Of a stretch of 64,000 nucleotides of DNA, positions 25,701 to 39,013 are shown piece after piece. The DNA comes from Gymnorhina tibicen (lineage: Eukaryota > Chordata > Aves > Passeriformes > Artamidae): contig VXAZ01007626.1 in assembly GCA_013399875.1 (NCBI GenBank), forward strand, positions 310,001 to 374,000, in the 5' to 3' direction. Positions within the stretch are counted from its first letter, which is position 1. Each line of letters starts with the position of its first letter. The position numbers were made by a program, and so were the translations under genes. The notes under the pieces were generated by a model. The model was not told where the DNA came from, ran no database searches, and worked only from the letters and a program-made list of their open reading frames with translations.

Positions 25701-28582
25701 ATTTACAGACCCTCAGGGCTCTTGTCTGCCAAAGCCCCTGGGGTACCAATACCAAGCTGAGCACCCACCCAGTCACTTTACAGCTGGAGTTGAAAGTCTT
25801 GCCAGTCCACTCTTGTGGACCTGAGCAGAATCAGCAACTGGCTCCTTATGCATCTGCTCTGGGCATTGTCCCTGCTCCTAACCCCTATCCCTGCCTTTTA
25901 GGTAGGGCTTAAAAGCTGTCTGAGAGCAAGACTTACTGTAATACTTCAGGACAGTATCTGTGCATCCCTAACTACCCAGAGGATGAAATAACCTCTGTCC
26001 CTCAGGGAAACTCCCTGCCACCAACAAGTCCAGAGTACATGTGTTGTCCTGTGCCTGTGTGGGTAGGGAGACCTGATCCAGGGCACCCAAAAAAAGATTG
26101 TATTTCAACATGGCTCCCCATGCAGTGTGCTACCAGGCTACAAAAGATCTCCACTTAAGTTTTTCAGAAATGCATGAATTAATTTTCCGTGTTTATTCCT
26201 TACCTTGATTTCTTTTCTTGCTCAGGCAGTCAGTGTGTGGTTTAGCTTTTACATCCCAGCTGGCAGGGGCTTTGTTTGATGTTGTTGTTAATTTTGCTGG
26301 GTTGGAAAGCACTCCTGTGAAGGACGCTGTCTGAATGAGCAGTGTTGCTATTTATTAGTGCACACACATTTGCACACAGATCATGAAGGACAAGATGATT
26401 TCTGTCGAAGTCAGGAGAAGACAGCATGGGTATCATTTGTTCAGGCAGAGAGTAACCTTGAAAGTGCCAGCAGAGAATGAAGTTGCCTCACTAGATGGGG
26501 AATAGTAGGGAAATTTGCTGTATTGAGCAAGAGTGAGCAGGATTTAGTGAATTAGTAGGGAGGGGAATAAATTTCTATCTTAAGGCTGTGTTGTGGATGT
26601 ATAATACCTCTGCATTCAAGGCTTTGTCCTGTCCTACAGTCAACATATATATTCTGCTTTTTTATAAACACAGCCGGTATAACTTGTGTAAGAATTTTGG
26701 TCTAGGCTTTGTACAACTATCATAAATACGTGTGTTCAGTATTAATAGTATTCTATATTTGTACATACATATTATTGTACCTATCTATAGAATACATCAT
26801 TGCAATTTTACAAATTATTTGTATTATAAACCCATAATAGAATAAGGCTGTAGTAGTTTATACTTTAACAGGTAAATTCTCACTATTAGGAGTAGAATAA
26901 ATCTCCTGCCCATTAACAGTAAGGCAGTACTCAGAGCACAGCTGCAGATGCAGGACATTTTGTTATTTTGCATCTCTTTTTAGTGTGTCAAAACATTTAT
27001 AAAAGTATGAGGTTTTTTTAATTTCAAAATGTGCTGATTCAGCGAAGTTAAAAACTCTTGGTTAAATTGAAACATTTCGTTTTCATGCAGTTGATGTGGG
27101 TTCAATTTTGACTTCATAGAAATGTAGAGCATTTGATTAAATTGGAATGGATTACATCAACTTTATATTTCCTATATAATGGCAGTACTATGTCAGTTTT
27201 AGGTTCCATCCTATTCACTTAATCAGATTTAAGTGCAATTTAATTCTGTCCCATGGGAATACCAGGGTGTCTGTTTTTCTGTCCTGGTTCTGGCCAAGCA
27301 GACAGAACCTGGAGAAATAAAAATTTCCTAATGGTGCCAGAACTGATTTTCACTGACCTTAATTCTCTTATGCTGAAGTTCGATTTGATGAAAACTTGAT
27401 TAATATTTCTCTTAATTTCTGTGGGGTTTGCATTCAGTGTAGCAAGTGCCACACCCCCATCAACGTCCTTTGACACAAAATGAGTGCAGAATGAGACTGA
27501 CTCGGCAGGGGAGTAGGGGGATGTGAGCAACTCTTCAGGGTAGAAAAGAAGCAGGCCTGAAGAGATACTCTCAGAATCAGAAATTAGTTTTTCCATACTG
27601 GACCAAAATGCTGCAGTTCAGGAGTTTCTGCTCCTTCCTCTTTTCCCAGGCCTCAAGGCTCGGGAGAGGTATTTTGGCAGCCATCTGTACAGGTAGTGGA
27701 AAGAGAAGCAATAGCTAGCAGCTGGCTGCAGAGAGTCGCTTGTAAGACAGAAATACACAAGAGCTTGCCTGGATTTTTTTCCCCTCCTAATTAGGTGATT
27801 TGTGACTATATTCTTATCAGTGACCTTGTTAATGCATCTGTAACCATTCTCATTAGCTTCTGAGTTATCCTTGGGATTTGCCTAATGAGAGTATGCACTA
27901 TCAGGACATCAGATGCATTGCATAGTGGCCCTCACTGGCAATATAATTTCCAGAGAGAACAGCCTATGTGGGACTGGCTAGGAGAGAAGAAATGGGCTAC
28001 GTGACACAGATGCATTCATTGATCCCCATAACATATTTTGCAATTTTCTAATTCATCAATAAACCTAAATGGTGACAAGGCAGGGTATTTTGGTGCCCTC
28101 CAGGCTGAAGAGAAGAAGGTCCTGTAAGTGCTAAGAGTAATCATGCAGGCAAGCAGGAGAGAAGGGCTAGAGCTGGGAGGCGTTTGCCATACACTGCAAA
28201 TGATATTATCACAGTAGTTACTTTAGGACTTATGTTTTGGTGTATCCACTATTTAAAATGTCACTTTCAACAATTACAAAAAAAACTCCATCCAAAACAA
28301 ATCCCTGTTTGCATAACAGCAAATAGTTGGAAAATGAGCCGCAGAGTATCATGAGCCATGAAGTATTTAGTTTGATTCCCTAAAGTGGAACAGAAATTGG
28401 AGTTCTAAAGGCTATTTGATGAGAATGAGAATGACCTGAGGAAAACTGAGCCACATATGAGAGAAAAAGTGATTCTTCTTTGACTTGCTCTGATCTCTGC
28501 TGTAGTCCTGAGTACTTGTGCAAATGATGAGTAAACTCCTACCGGATCAGAAAGGGTCCATTTTATACCCTTGGTGGAAAAG
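22751..28582. other. Unassigned non-coding stretch
   Basis: No gene or transposon is recognised. GC-richer patches lie at about 23030-23470 and 24945-25090, with short frames on both strands. A very AT-rich part lies at about 26640-26880. The 118-codon minus-strand frame at 27240-27596 has no motif I know. Confidence 0.55.
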
Positions 28583-29232
28583 ATCATAGAATCATAGAAT
28601 ATACTTAGTTGGAAGGGACCCATCAAGATCATTGAGTCCAACTCCTGGCCCTGCACAGGACACCCCAAGAGTCACACCCTGTGCCTGAGAGCAGTGTCCA
28701 AACACTTCCTGAACTCTGTCAGGCTGGTGCTGTGACCGCTTCCGCGGGGAGCCTGTTCCAGTGCCCAGCCACCCTCTGGGTGAAGAACCTTTTACTAATA
28801 TCCAACCCAAACCTCCCCAGACACAACTCCAGGCCATTCCTTCAGATCCTGTCACTGGTCCACAGAGAAGAGATCAGTGCCTGCCCCTCCTCTTCCCCTC
28901 ACAAGGAAGCTGTAGCTGCACTGAGGTCTCCCCTCAATCTCTTCTCCAGGCTGAACAGTCCAAGTGACTTCAACTGCTCCTCATACGGTTTCCCCTCAAG
29001 GCCCTTCACCCCCTTTGTAGCATCCTTTGGATGCTCTCCAACAGCTTAATGTGTTTTTTATATTGTGGCACCCAAAACTGCACACAATATTCAAGGTGAG
29101 GCCGCCCCAGTGCAGAGCAGAGCGGGCCAATCCCCTTCCTTGCCTGATGCTGTGCCTGATGCCCCCCAGGACACGCTTGGCCCTCCTGGCTGCCAGGGCA
29201 CTGCTGACTCATGGTCAACATGCCATCGACAC
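28583..29232 (-). mobile_element. CR1 LINE fragment, 5'-truncated
   Basis: The plus strand begins with the doubled octamer pattern ATCATAGAATCATAGAAT, which is the reverse complement of the CR1 3' end. The minus strand carries the end of ORF2. The 29284-29006 minus frame includes [19 protein letters not shown], a stretch typical of the bird CR1 C-terminal region. Roughly the last 650 bases of the element remain. Homology fades near 29232, so the 5' break is about there. The reading frame is interrupted, so this is a dead copy. Confidence 0.95.
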
Positions 29233-32200
29233 ACAGTATAGACGGACCTTTGGAGAATCTCTTGGCATTACCCATTTGCAGCAATTTACATGCTTGCAGC
29301 CCCAGCTGGAATTGAAATTTGCAATGAACTGATCTAATGTAGGTCTAAACAGTATCTTGTGGGCACAAGGGCCTATTACCACATGCAACGGCACTGCACT
29401 GAGGTGAGCTCTTTCTGATGTCCCTACAGAGTACCACAGCAGCATACCCTTAGCTGTGCAATGTGCTGTGCTTGGCTGTCAAGCTCATCTGGGATGTGTC
29501 TCAACCAAGTGTGTTATCCTGGTCACCGACCATCTTCTCCAAACCTTTCTTTTGGTGTTATCTTGGGAAAATGGGGAGCAGTGATGCCAGCTCCACAGCG
29601 GGAAGCCCACAGGCAGCGACAACGGCACTGCTGGATGCCAAACACATCATCTTCTCCTGGGCACCATTCTCAAAATGCTAAGCTGTTTGACTTGTCACAT
29701 CACTCACTCTGCAGACAGTATGATGACCTTTCCACTAATGACAGCTTTTGCTGTTTGCTTCAAAGTTGATAAAGCTGCTGTTCTCCATGAGTTCTATGTT
29801 GGCAGTGTTACTAATATACCTAGGCCATTTCCACTCCATTGTGTTTATTGAACATGGACTCTAATTTTGTGAATCCTCCCTGGTGCCAAGCAGCAGGCCT
29901 TTGTGCTGCTTGGGGCATGTGGGGAGGGGGAAATTTTTCTGTGTCAGAGGACAAGGTTAGAAGTGATGGCAAGGCAGCTCAGCCCTGAATTAATGAGAGT
30001 GCACTTGATTGCTTGATCTGCTGCCAAGTTACTCCCAGCCTGGAGCAAAAGTAAGGCCTGGAATGGACACATGTCACTGGAGGAAACTCATCTGCAAGAT
30101 GAGTACTGTAGAGGAGCAAATAAAATAAAAATATTGTCCCTGGATATATCTCTCCTTTTGCCACCTCTTTCTCTCTTCCCTTCCATAAAGAACTTGCATT
30201 TGGCAACTTCCAATGGAAACAGCACACCACACTTCAACCAGAGCCCTGAAAGTGTATGACACACTACTGTACACTTAGCTCTTCCCATTCTTACTATGCA
30301 AATTGGCTTCTTTCTTTTGCTTTGGGTAGTTTCATGTTCAGTTTGTCCCAGGAGAGACAGCTAAGTCTCGCATTATGAATACATTAGCTGTATCCTTCTC
30401 CCTCTTTGTGCCAGTTTTGTCTCTTTGTCATCAGATTCCCCAATTCCATTCCAGAATTTAACATACTATCACTTATTATTAAAAAAAATTCATTCTGCAA
30501 GTGCTGAGGCTATTCTCCCTCCATCTGTAGTTCCAGAAAAGTTGTGCTTCAAGGGCTGGACTATTTTCAAAGGGATACATCCCCATTCTGGGACAGAGGG
30601 TTGCAGGAACAAGCACTCCAACCCTGCCTTGTGGGAATGGCTTGCCTTTAGACCTTGCATTCAGATATCAGAAGGCAAGAAGGAAAACTCTGCTAGTTGC
30701 TTTTCCCCCGAGCTGGAGCACAGGGAGCAGGGCCAAAAAGCAGATTACATCATATATGAGCAAACCAGGATCAGGACCGCACCACGCATCCCAGAGGTAC
30801 AGACAGTTCCTTATACACAATCTGCTTGCTCAGGGGTTGTGGCCAAGCCAAGGTGCAGCCAGCAAGTTTGGTGTTGGCAGCCATGTATGGTACCTCCAGA
30901 GGGTAATCTGGGGCCCTAAATGTACTGTCACGCTATACCAAATGCTAGTTATTAGTGTGTTAACTATGTGACCACAATTCATTCTGCTTCTCCTGTGTCT
31001 TGAGCAGGCAGTTTACAAGCTAAGCTACCCCTGATGCCGATGTGAATTTGTTGCCTGTTGAGATTTCAAATGCAGAGAAGGAAACAGACTCCAAATTGCT
31101 CCAGGACCTGTATTCTGTGTCGTGCTTAAATTGGATTTTGGTTGCTCTGTGCCTTTTACAACCTGGATTAGAGGCATTTGCAGTTGTACATCTCCTCTGT
31201 TACAGTCTCTATGTTCCTGCCTTCCACGTGCTGTAGGGAGAGGAGGAGGAGGAGGAGGGGAAGGATGAACAGCAAAACTGCAGCAGCACTAAGGAGCACA
31301 GCAATGTCAGTGCCAGCAGGCAGAGAGGGGCTGACATGCAGAGAGACCAATTTAGCCATGCTGAGCCAAGGGCTCACTTCAGCTGAACAGAGCCAGATAT
31401 AAACTTTGCTTCCCAGTAAGTGCCTTTGCCTTATGCTTTCATAGCAGCTAAATAAGGGTACTCTGGCAGAACCATTAAAGCCAGGGAGGTTTATGACTTT
31501 CAGCAGGATCACACACAGCTTTGGCTCAAAAATATATCCTTTGGGTATGATCTTAAAACCAGTTGTATACATGAGAAAAGAGACACTACTTCTTCTTTGT
31601 CTTTTTTTTTTTTTTTAACATATTGGAATTGTTAAACAGAGGCACTCAGGCGGCTTTGGGGCTAAATCCCCCCATAAGAAGTGGAACGTGGTACTCAGAT
31701 AAACGGCTTAAACAAAGAACTGCCATTATCTTGCCCATAAGGTGTTAATAAGGATTCTCTACATCATTTCAAACTGTAAGGGTTATGTAGGAAAGGTATA
31801 TCTCTATGGTGCCAGCACAATACTGACTGCAGCCAAAAGAAGACCTGGATATGAACACTGATTTAAAGTGAGCCACTACTGTAGTAGACATGCTTTTTAA
31901 AATAGAACTGCATTTACTTTAGCAGGTGCAGCAGTAATGGAGCCATGAGGGTTCTGCTTGCTTGATTTGTTCTACTTGGTTTTCCTGCCGGGAAGGTACT
32001 TATAAGGGAGTTGGGACCTACAGTATTGTTGTGGTGATTTATAAAAATTATTGTTATTTGACAGATTAGCTCAGATATAATTCTGCTCACTGAGTCCTTC
32101 TCTGTTCTTTTGGTAGAGCTGTGTATGCCAACCAACTGAAATTTCACGTGAGCTATGCGTTCATGTCTTTTTTTTCCCATTGCTCTCATCAAACCATCTG

Positions 32201-32949
32201 TGTGTGACCAATGGAAGCAATATTCCTCATGCTACAGCAAAGAAAAGCTATATGCCAAAGCAATATGCTCATGATATTAAGTCTGGGGGTCCTCCCACCA
32301 AATGTGTAACATTGCCATGAATTTGCCAAGATTATTGCATCTTTATCAAAAACACAGAATTTCAAACCATGCTTTCAAGTCTTGTTAGGAATTATGAGAG
32401 AACAACATGCGTGTGGGATTTTTTTCCGTAATTGTTTTAATTTTATTTCTAAGAAAAAGGGATTCTGCTTTTTCAGGACACACTATTTTTCTTATTTAAG
32501 GGACAAAAGACATATTATCAGTATTTCATTATTTCACTCTCCTATCTTCTAAAAAACCCCATTAATACTTATCTCTCTGCATTTCCTCTGAAACAACTGG
32601 GTTATGGAATGTTTAATAGCTTTATCTTCTTTAGTTAATTCCCCATGATTTAGATAATTCCCAGTCTGACAGTGCCTTGAACTTTTAACAGCACTCCTCA
32701 TTGGAGGATCCCAGAGTTCTTTAGCAGCAAGTCTAAATACAACTTCACATTACCTTGAGTAAAAAAAGGGAAAGTAAGAAAAATTTGCATGTGGGGGGAA
32801 ACAGTGACAAAAGCTGGGGAAAAGGCTGAGGTACATTACGCCTTTTTTGCCTTCGTCTTAAATAGTAAGGCCATTGTTCTCTGGATACCCAGCCCCCTGA
32901 GCTGGGAGATGGATGGGGAACAGAATGAAGCATAATCCAAGCAGAAATT
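29233..32949. other. Unassigned stretch with a purine-rich microsatellite
   Basis: No recognised gene or transposon. A short (GGA) array lies at 31237-31262 and a 15-base T run at 31602-31616. The frames at 30425-30919 (plus, 164 codons) and 31168-31572 (minus, 134 codons) show no known domain. The minus one contains a leucine-rich hydrophobic segment of about 30 residues, partly created by the GGA array read in antisense. Confidence 0.5.
31237..31262 (+). repeat. (GGA) microsatellite, short
   Basis: A purine-rich run of GGA/GAG units is seen. On the minus strand it forms a pyrimidine tract that leads straight into CCCTACAG, a good splice-acceptor shape. Confidence 0.85.
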
Positions 32950-34430
32950 ATCAGTTACCTGTCAGGAGACTTAGACATGCACAAGTCTATGGGACCAGAT
33001 GGGATCCACCTGATGGTATGGAGGGAGCTGGTGGATGTGCTCACTGAGCCACTTTCCATCATTTACCAGCATTCCTGGCCAATCAGTGAGGCCCCAGTTG
33101 ACAGCACGTGAGAAAATGTGACAGCCTTCTACAAGAAGGTTCAAAGCAGAATTCAGGGAACTCCAAGCCTGTCAGCTGGGGAAGGTCATGGAGCAGACAC
33201 GTGCAAGACAACCAGGGAATGAGGTCCAGCCCACAAGGATTTATCAAAGGCAGGTCCTGCTTGACCAACCTGATCTCCTTCTATAATAAGGTGACCCACC
33301 TAGCAGATAGGGAAAGGTTATGGATGTTGTTTACCTGGATTTTATTAAAGCCTCTGACACCCTTTCCCACTGCATCGTCCTGGAGAAACTGACTGTCTAT
33401 GGCTTGGACAGGTGCACTTGTCACTGGGTTAAAAACTGTCTGGATGACCAGGCCCCGAGAGTGGTGGTGAATGGAGTTGCATCAGTGGGTCACCAGTGCT
33501 GTCCTGTAGGACTCAGTATTGGACCTGGACCTGTTTAACATCTTTATCCATGATCTGGATGAGGGGATTGAGTGCACCCTCAGTTAGTTTGCAGACAACA
33601 CCAAACTGGGTGGGAGTGTTGATCTGCTGGGGTGCAGAAAGGCTCTGCAGAGGGATCTGGACAGGCTGGATCAATGGAATGAGGCCAGTGGTGTGAGGTC
33701 CAATAAAACAAATGCTGCTGGGTTCTGCCCTTGGGTCACAATGAACCCATGCAGTGCTACAGGCTGGGGACAGAGTGGCTGGAAAGCTGCCCAGCAGAAA
33801 ATGACTTGGGGGTGCTGGTCAACAGCAGCTGAACATGAGCCAGGAATGTGCCCAGGTGGCCAGGAAGGCCAATGGTGTCCTGGCCTGTATCAGGAATAGA
33901 AGGGTCAGCAGGACTAGGGCACTTATCATGCCCCTGTACTCGGCAGTGGAGAGGCTGCATTTGGAATCCTGTGTTCAGTTTCGGGTTAGTGTGTCCAGAG
34001 AAGGGCAATGAAGCTGGTGAAGGGTCTGGAGCACAAGTCCACTGAGGAGCACCTGAGGGAGCTGGGATTGTTTAGTCTGGAGAAAAGGAAGCTCAGAAGG
34101 GCTCTCTACAGCTACATGAAAGGAGGTTGTAAGCTGAAGGGGTTTGGTCTCTTCTCCTGGGTAACAAGTGACAGGAGGAAGAAAATGGCCTCAAATTGTG
34201 CCAGGAGAAGATTAAATTGGATATTAGGGAAAAATTTCTACATTGAAAGGGTTTTCAAGCTTTGATACAGGCTGCCCAGGGAAGAGATTGAGTCAACATC
34301 CCTGGAGGTCTGTAAAAGACATGTAGATATGTCACTGAGACACATGGTTTAGTGTCATGTGCTTGATTTGTGATTGAACTCGCTGATTTTAAATGTTGTT
34401 TCCAATCTAAATGACCGTATGATTCTATGA
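32950..34430 (+). mobile_element. CR1 LINE, longest copy, includes part of the reverse transcriptase
   Basis: About 1.5 kb of a CR1 LINE in sense orientation. It ends at 34421-34429 with GATTCTATG, the typical CR1 3' octamer. In order it holds the region before the catalytic palm (frame 33108-33392: GFIKGRSCLTNLISFYNKV), the first catalytic block (VVYLDFIKASDT, about 33322-33360), and a decayed FADD block that now reads FADN at 33588-33599. The C-terminal region follows, with LVKGLEHKSTEEHLRELG from 34011. A stop codon lies immediately before FADN (33585-33587) and several frame changes occur. The copy is 5'-truncated and lacks the endonuclease part, so it is inactive. The start is approximate. 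Confidence 0.95.
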
Positions 34431-37400
34431 AAAATTGCATCCGTCTAAGATCAGGAAGCCAAGGGGTTTGTTCAATTCTGTTCTGCAGACTTCAGCCATT
34501 CAAGTCTACACAGTGACAATCTTTTCGCATGAGTACATTATCTTCTTTCTTTGCTTCCATAAACAGTATTTTTCAACCTAGTCAGTCCATCTTTTGAGAT
34601 AAAGCAGGCTTTGGAGAGCTTCTAACATGCACCTACCTCTGCAGTCTGATTAATCAGGCTTTGAGATTTTGAGTGAGAAGTTATGCAGTGCAAGCTTCTG
34701 CTACATGGAGCTGGTAACCAAACTTTCCATCTCCTGCAATATATGTTGCAGAAAAGACTCACAGCAGTTTGGGGTTTTCTTCACAAAATTTGCTAGTTTG
34801 CTAAATTAACTGGACACATAGAATGGTAAACCAGCAAATCTTAGGGAGGTATATTCACACAAATCTATCATAATAATTACACAAAAAAGGGAATCAGATC
34901 AGAAGCAGGTGTGGATTTCCTGCACCCATTAGTTAAAATCACATGAACCAAAAATCTCTGAACACTGTGCATATGTGCACCTCTGAGTCTCAGATCTGAG
35001 CCTGGGCCTCCCCTCAGGTGTGATTTTTACCCTTCTGACCAGCACAGATCTTGAAACATTACTTAGGGACATGCAAGTTACAGGCTGTGGAAATTTCCCT
35101 CTTCTGAAGTATGAAGCTCTGTAGGCCACCAGCAATTATGCTTGGTCCTGCTGGACGTTGGGTCACATCCTCCACAGGAAGGTAAAAGGGAGGTTTGGCG
35201 ATGCCAGCTCACTGCAGTATGGCAGTAGTGGTTCTTCTCCAAAGTTCACTGATAAAGCATTTGTAAATGAAATCGAAGCCTTAAGCACAAACATACCTTA
35301 AACTGAAACTGGCTTTTGAGTTGGAGACCAGTGCGCTGGGATGCAACATGATACACAAGTTAAGTCCAAGTCAAATTGCTTGTCCATGATTGCTAGTGGC
35401 CCGATCCATAGGCCAAATAATTTAACTGGATAATATTCCCTGCTTCCCTGATTCCAAACCAAGCCATTTTTGGAAAGAGTTAAACGAGCATATAGTGATA
35501 TCCAGGAGCCCATATTTATTGGGCAAAACTAAGAACAATCCTGAGGATGCCAAGCTATTTTTGGCAAGCCACTGTGTTGGTGAGTCAAGGCAGGCAGTCC
35601 TTTCAAAAGTCCAGTATCAAAACAGTAGTGAAGGCTGATTTATTTGTCAGGTAACAGAAAACTCTGTTGGATACAGGACTGTAGTCTCTGCCTAGTTTCA
35701 TAGCTGTGCCCTCTTTAATTAGCAGTATGTGGTGAATTAACATTTTAGGGATTCACAGAGGAATAATTAATATGCTAATGTTGTTGGTAATAATCTACAT
35801 AAAAGCTTTGTAATAAGTTTAGTGGTTTAGCCAGGCCAGAAAAATTAAAAAGCCTCGAGTAAGCAGTTCCTTCTCTTCAGGAACAGGTATCTCTAATACC
35901 AGTGCTATGGCAAATGAGCCATTATCACCACCACCAATAAAGCAGGGAAGGACATCAAATTAGTAAAATTTCAGTAGAAGGGCAGCTGTGGGGTTTTTTA
36001 CAGCTGTCTCCATTGGCGAGAGTTACAAGAAGAGGAAAGGTAGCACACTGTGAATGGTAGAAAGCATACAAATCCTGAGGGCAGGAGATGGTCTTCTCCT
36101 TCTGCAAGGACCATTGCCTGAAAGCTAGAGGGTGATTATCTGCAGCCAGGCCTGGATGCTTTCTCTGCATTGCCTACACAGGATGGATTTAGTCTGAATC
36201 AGGAGTCATTGTCTCTGGAAGTGAGATCCTCTCTCCCATGTTGCACTGTTTGATTACAGCTCAAAGCCACAGCACCAGAAGGACAGAGGAAACTCACAGT
36301 GCAGAGGGTACATAGACTTCCAAAGTCTGCACACAAGGAGTACCTGTGAACATGAGCTCTGGGGAAGGATGTAACTAGAAGGGAAAAAATCCTGAAAACA
36401 TATTTCATGAGAATTAAGTAACATTGTCCCAGGAGCTCACGCAAGAGTAGGAATATGTGCATGTTATAAAGAAACAAAATATATTTCCTCACTCTAAATG
36501 CTCACCTTGCAACATCCAATGTAATGTATTTACCCCCTACGCAGAAAGAGGGATGTTAAAAGCAGTGACAAGCTGCTGTTCACTCCTCCAGAGACACATG
36601 AATATTTCCAACCTAGTTTTGTAAATCAAAATCATCCAGGCATAGCCCTAACTACCTTTGCCCATGTGTTTCAATGGTAATCCAGCCAAGCCTCCAACCT
36701 CTTTCAGATTTACATAGGGGGAAGGTCCCTAGGGATAAGCTATAGGGACTGCAAATGAAACAGTCTTGAAGTCCTTAGAGGGAAAGCTTTGGAACGATGA
36801 AAACCTAGTCATAAGGATAGGTGTTGGTTTCCTACTCAAAACATGTTTATTTTAAAAATTTACATAGTCAGATGCTGTAAATATAAATCACTGTGTTAGT
36901 ACTCATTTAATAAAAAGTAAACCAGTACAGATATTCCACTGGGAAAGCTAGGGTATGTTTTTCAAGAGCCCTAAAGCCAAGAAATTCTCATCTGCTTCAT
37001 TTAAGAAGTAATAGTTATTTGCATTTGCTCTTGGAGGCAGAGGCACTAAATCAGAAGGGATTTAGGAGGACTCCATCTTCCAGGACTCAGGGGGATTCTG
37101 CATATGTTGCACATAATAAACTCTAATTCAGCACTTTGTAAGTGTTGTTTTGTGTTGTTTTCTGGCTTCACTCTGCCTTGACTGAGACACAGCTATCTTT
37201 GCAAATGGCACTTTGGGTTCTGTGCCAGGGAACAGTAATGGTAATGACAGGTCTTTTTGCGAAGGCATGGTAAGGTTAATCAAAAAGCAGATGACAAGTT
37301 CCTAAACTCTTTTTAAGCTGAGTTGTGCATATGAGGCCGCTTGAGTGGCTGTTTTGCATTATGGGTATTAATGACAGTGAAGGTCAGCAAGGCAGAATTA

Positions 37401-38326
37401 GCTGATATTCTCCATAAAGAGAGAACACCGTGTTGGAGCCATGCAGTACAATGCCCTACCTCTTTCCACTTCCCACTCTGTTAAGCTGGGTTTCAGCTGT
37501 TGAAAACACTAAGTGAAACCAGCGGCAGTGTGTATTGGGTGTAGGTGGCGAGGTGTTACCAGCACAGGAAGGCCTATTATCTGTTCAAAATCTTCTTAAA
37601 AACACAGTAAAAAGCAGCCAGTGCCCATGACACAGCCATGTCTGCGTTGGACCCACGCACAGCTGAGCCCATCAGCCAGTGATGGGCACATCATGGACAG
37701 CTCAACTCTGCACTGCTTGGGGTGGAACAATGAGGAATCACGTATGAAGGAGTGAAGCCGAGTCTGGGAAAAAAGCAGGGTGTGGATAGGGAGAAAGGGT
37801 TGTTTTCTTTTTTTTTTTTTTGTTTCTCACTACCCAAATCTATTTTAATTGGCAATAAATGAGCTTAATTATCCCCAGATTTCTTTACTTATGATGGCAG
37901 CTGGCAAGCAATCTCCTTCTCTTTACCTCAACCCACCAGCATTTTCATAATTTTTTCTCCCCTGACCCTGTTGAGAAGGAGGAACGAGCGAGCCGCTGGG
38001 TGGATGCCTGGCTGCTGGCCAGGAGTAACATAAGTGAATATCTAAGTGGTTTATTTACTGGATCCCTTCTCATTCCAGTCTTACACCTGACACGGATTGC
38101 CTCCCTATTCCATACTTGATGTTCTACTCCTGTCTCGCTGCCAGTTTTTCAGCACCGCTGCCTCTGAGCTAGGAGGAATTGGATTTCTCAGAACTGTATG
38201 GGGAGGCGGAATAATCTGGCCTGCCTGTGGCAAGGGCGGGATTTAGGAAGGACCTGCGGAAAGCTGGCACATGAAACACGGTGGGGTGGAGAGAAAGTGA
38301 TACAGTGTACACACCAGCTAGAGGAG
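34431..38326. other. Unassigned non-coding stretch
   Basis: No gene or transposon is recognised. A 14-base T run lies at 37808-37821. The part from about 37960 to 38350 is somewhat richer in GC and CpG than its surroundings and leads into the candidate exon that follows. Confidence 0.55.
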
Positions 38327-39013
38327 ATGTTTTCCATGTGGCTGGCACAAAGGTAAGTGCCTGCTATCAGGTGGCTTCAGTTCCACATTCCTGTTTACTT
38401 GGTAGCATAGCTGATGTACAGTAAAGTCTTATTGACACAGTGCCGTATCGTGTGTGCAAATACATGTCATAGTAGGGAATTCTGTATGTGTTTAAAAAAA
38501 TACATGGGAAGGAGGATAATTTTGACACAGCTGCTTATCTCCTTGATATTGCCATCAAATATAATTGGTATCACCAAAAATTATTTTTAGAAATCACACA
38601 GAACTCATTACTTTCATACAGACTTATCCAGTTTTTATGTATGGTATTCGTGGGTACACTTATTCCATTGATTCCACATTACAATGCATTTGCACATGGA
38701 ACATCTATTCTTTTTTTCCCTGAGAAGTCTCTATTGTCAGGAATAGCTTCCTGTAAGGTATCATGTTTCTGTGTTACAGTTTTTTCAAGTGCATTTGCCA
38801 ATACAGTATTTATCAATACAGCAAATCAAGACATACTCTGAGATAATTATATTAAGTAAATGGCAGACCTATTTTCCTGAGAGGACCTTTTTGGAATGAG
38901 TTTATTGCTGGAAATTTAGAAAAAGGTTTTAATGTACAAGCTGTTAACTGCTTTGTGTCTCCTCCCATTTAGTTACTTTGACATACATCGCAGACTTCCT
39001 GCTGCAGAGAAAA
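38327..39013 (+). other. Candidate pair of small exons with a 620-bp intron (unproven)
   Basis: An ATG with a G at -3 (38327) opens a frame that reaches a near-ideal donor, AAAG|GTAAGTG, after 38352. A matching acceptor (TCCTCCCATTTAG) ends at 38972, with a branch-like TTAAC about 28 bases upstream of it. The next 41 bases stay in frame and end at AAAA|GTAAGA after 39013. Joined, the frame runs MFSMWLAQS then YFDIHRRLPAAEK and leaves in phase 1. No third exon was found and the peptide matches nothing I know. It could equally be a non-coding RNA exon pair or chance. Confidence 0.2.

Noticed and set aside
30425..30919. 164-codon plus-strand frame
   Set aside because: No ATG context, splice partner or recognisable motif; overlapped by another frame (30642-30971), so probably chance.
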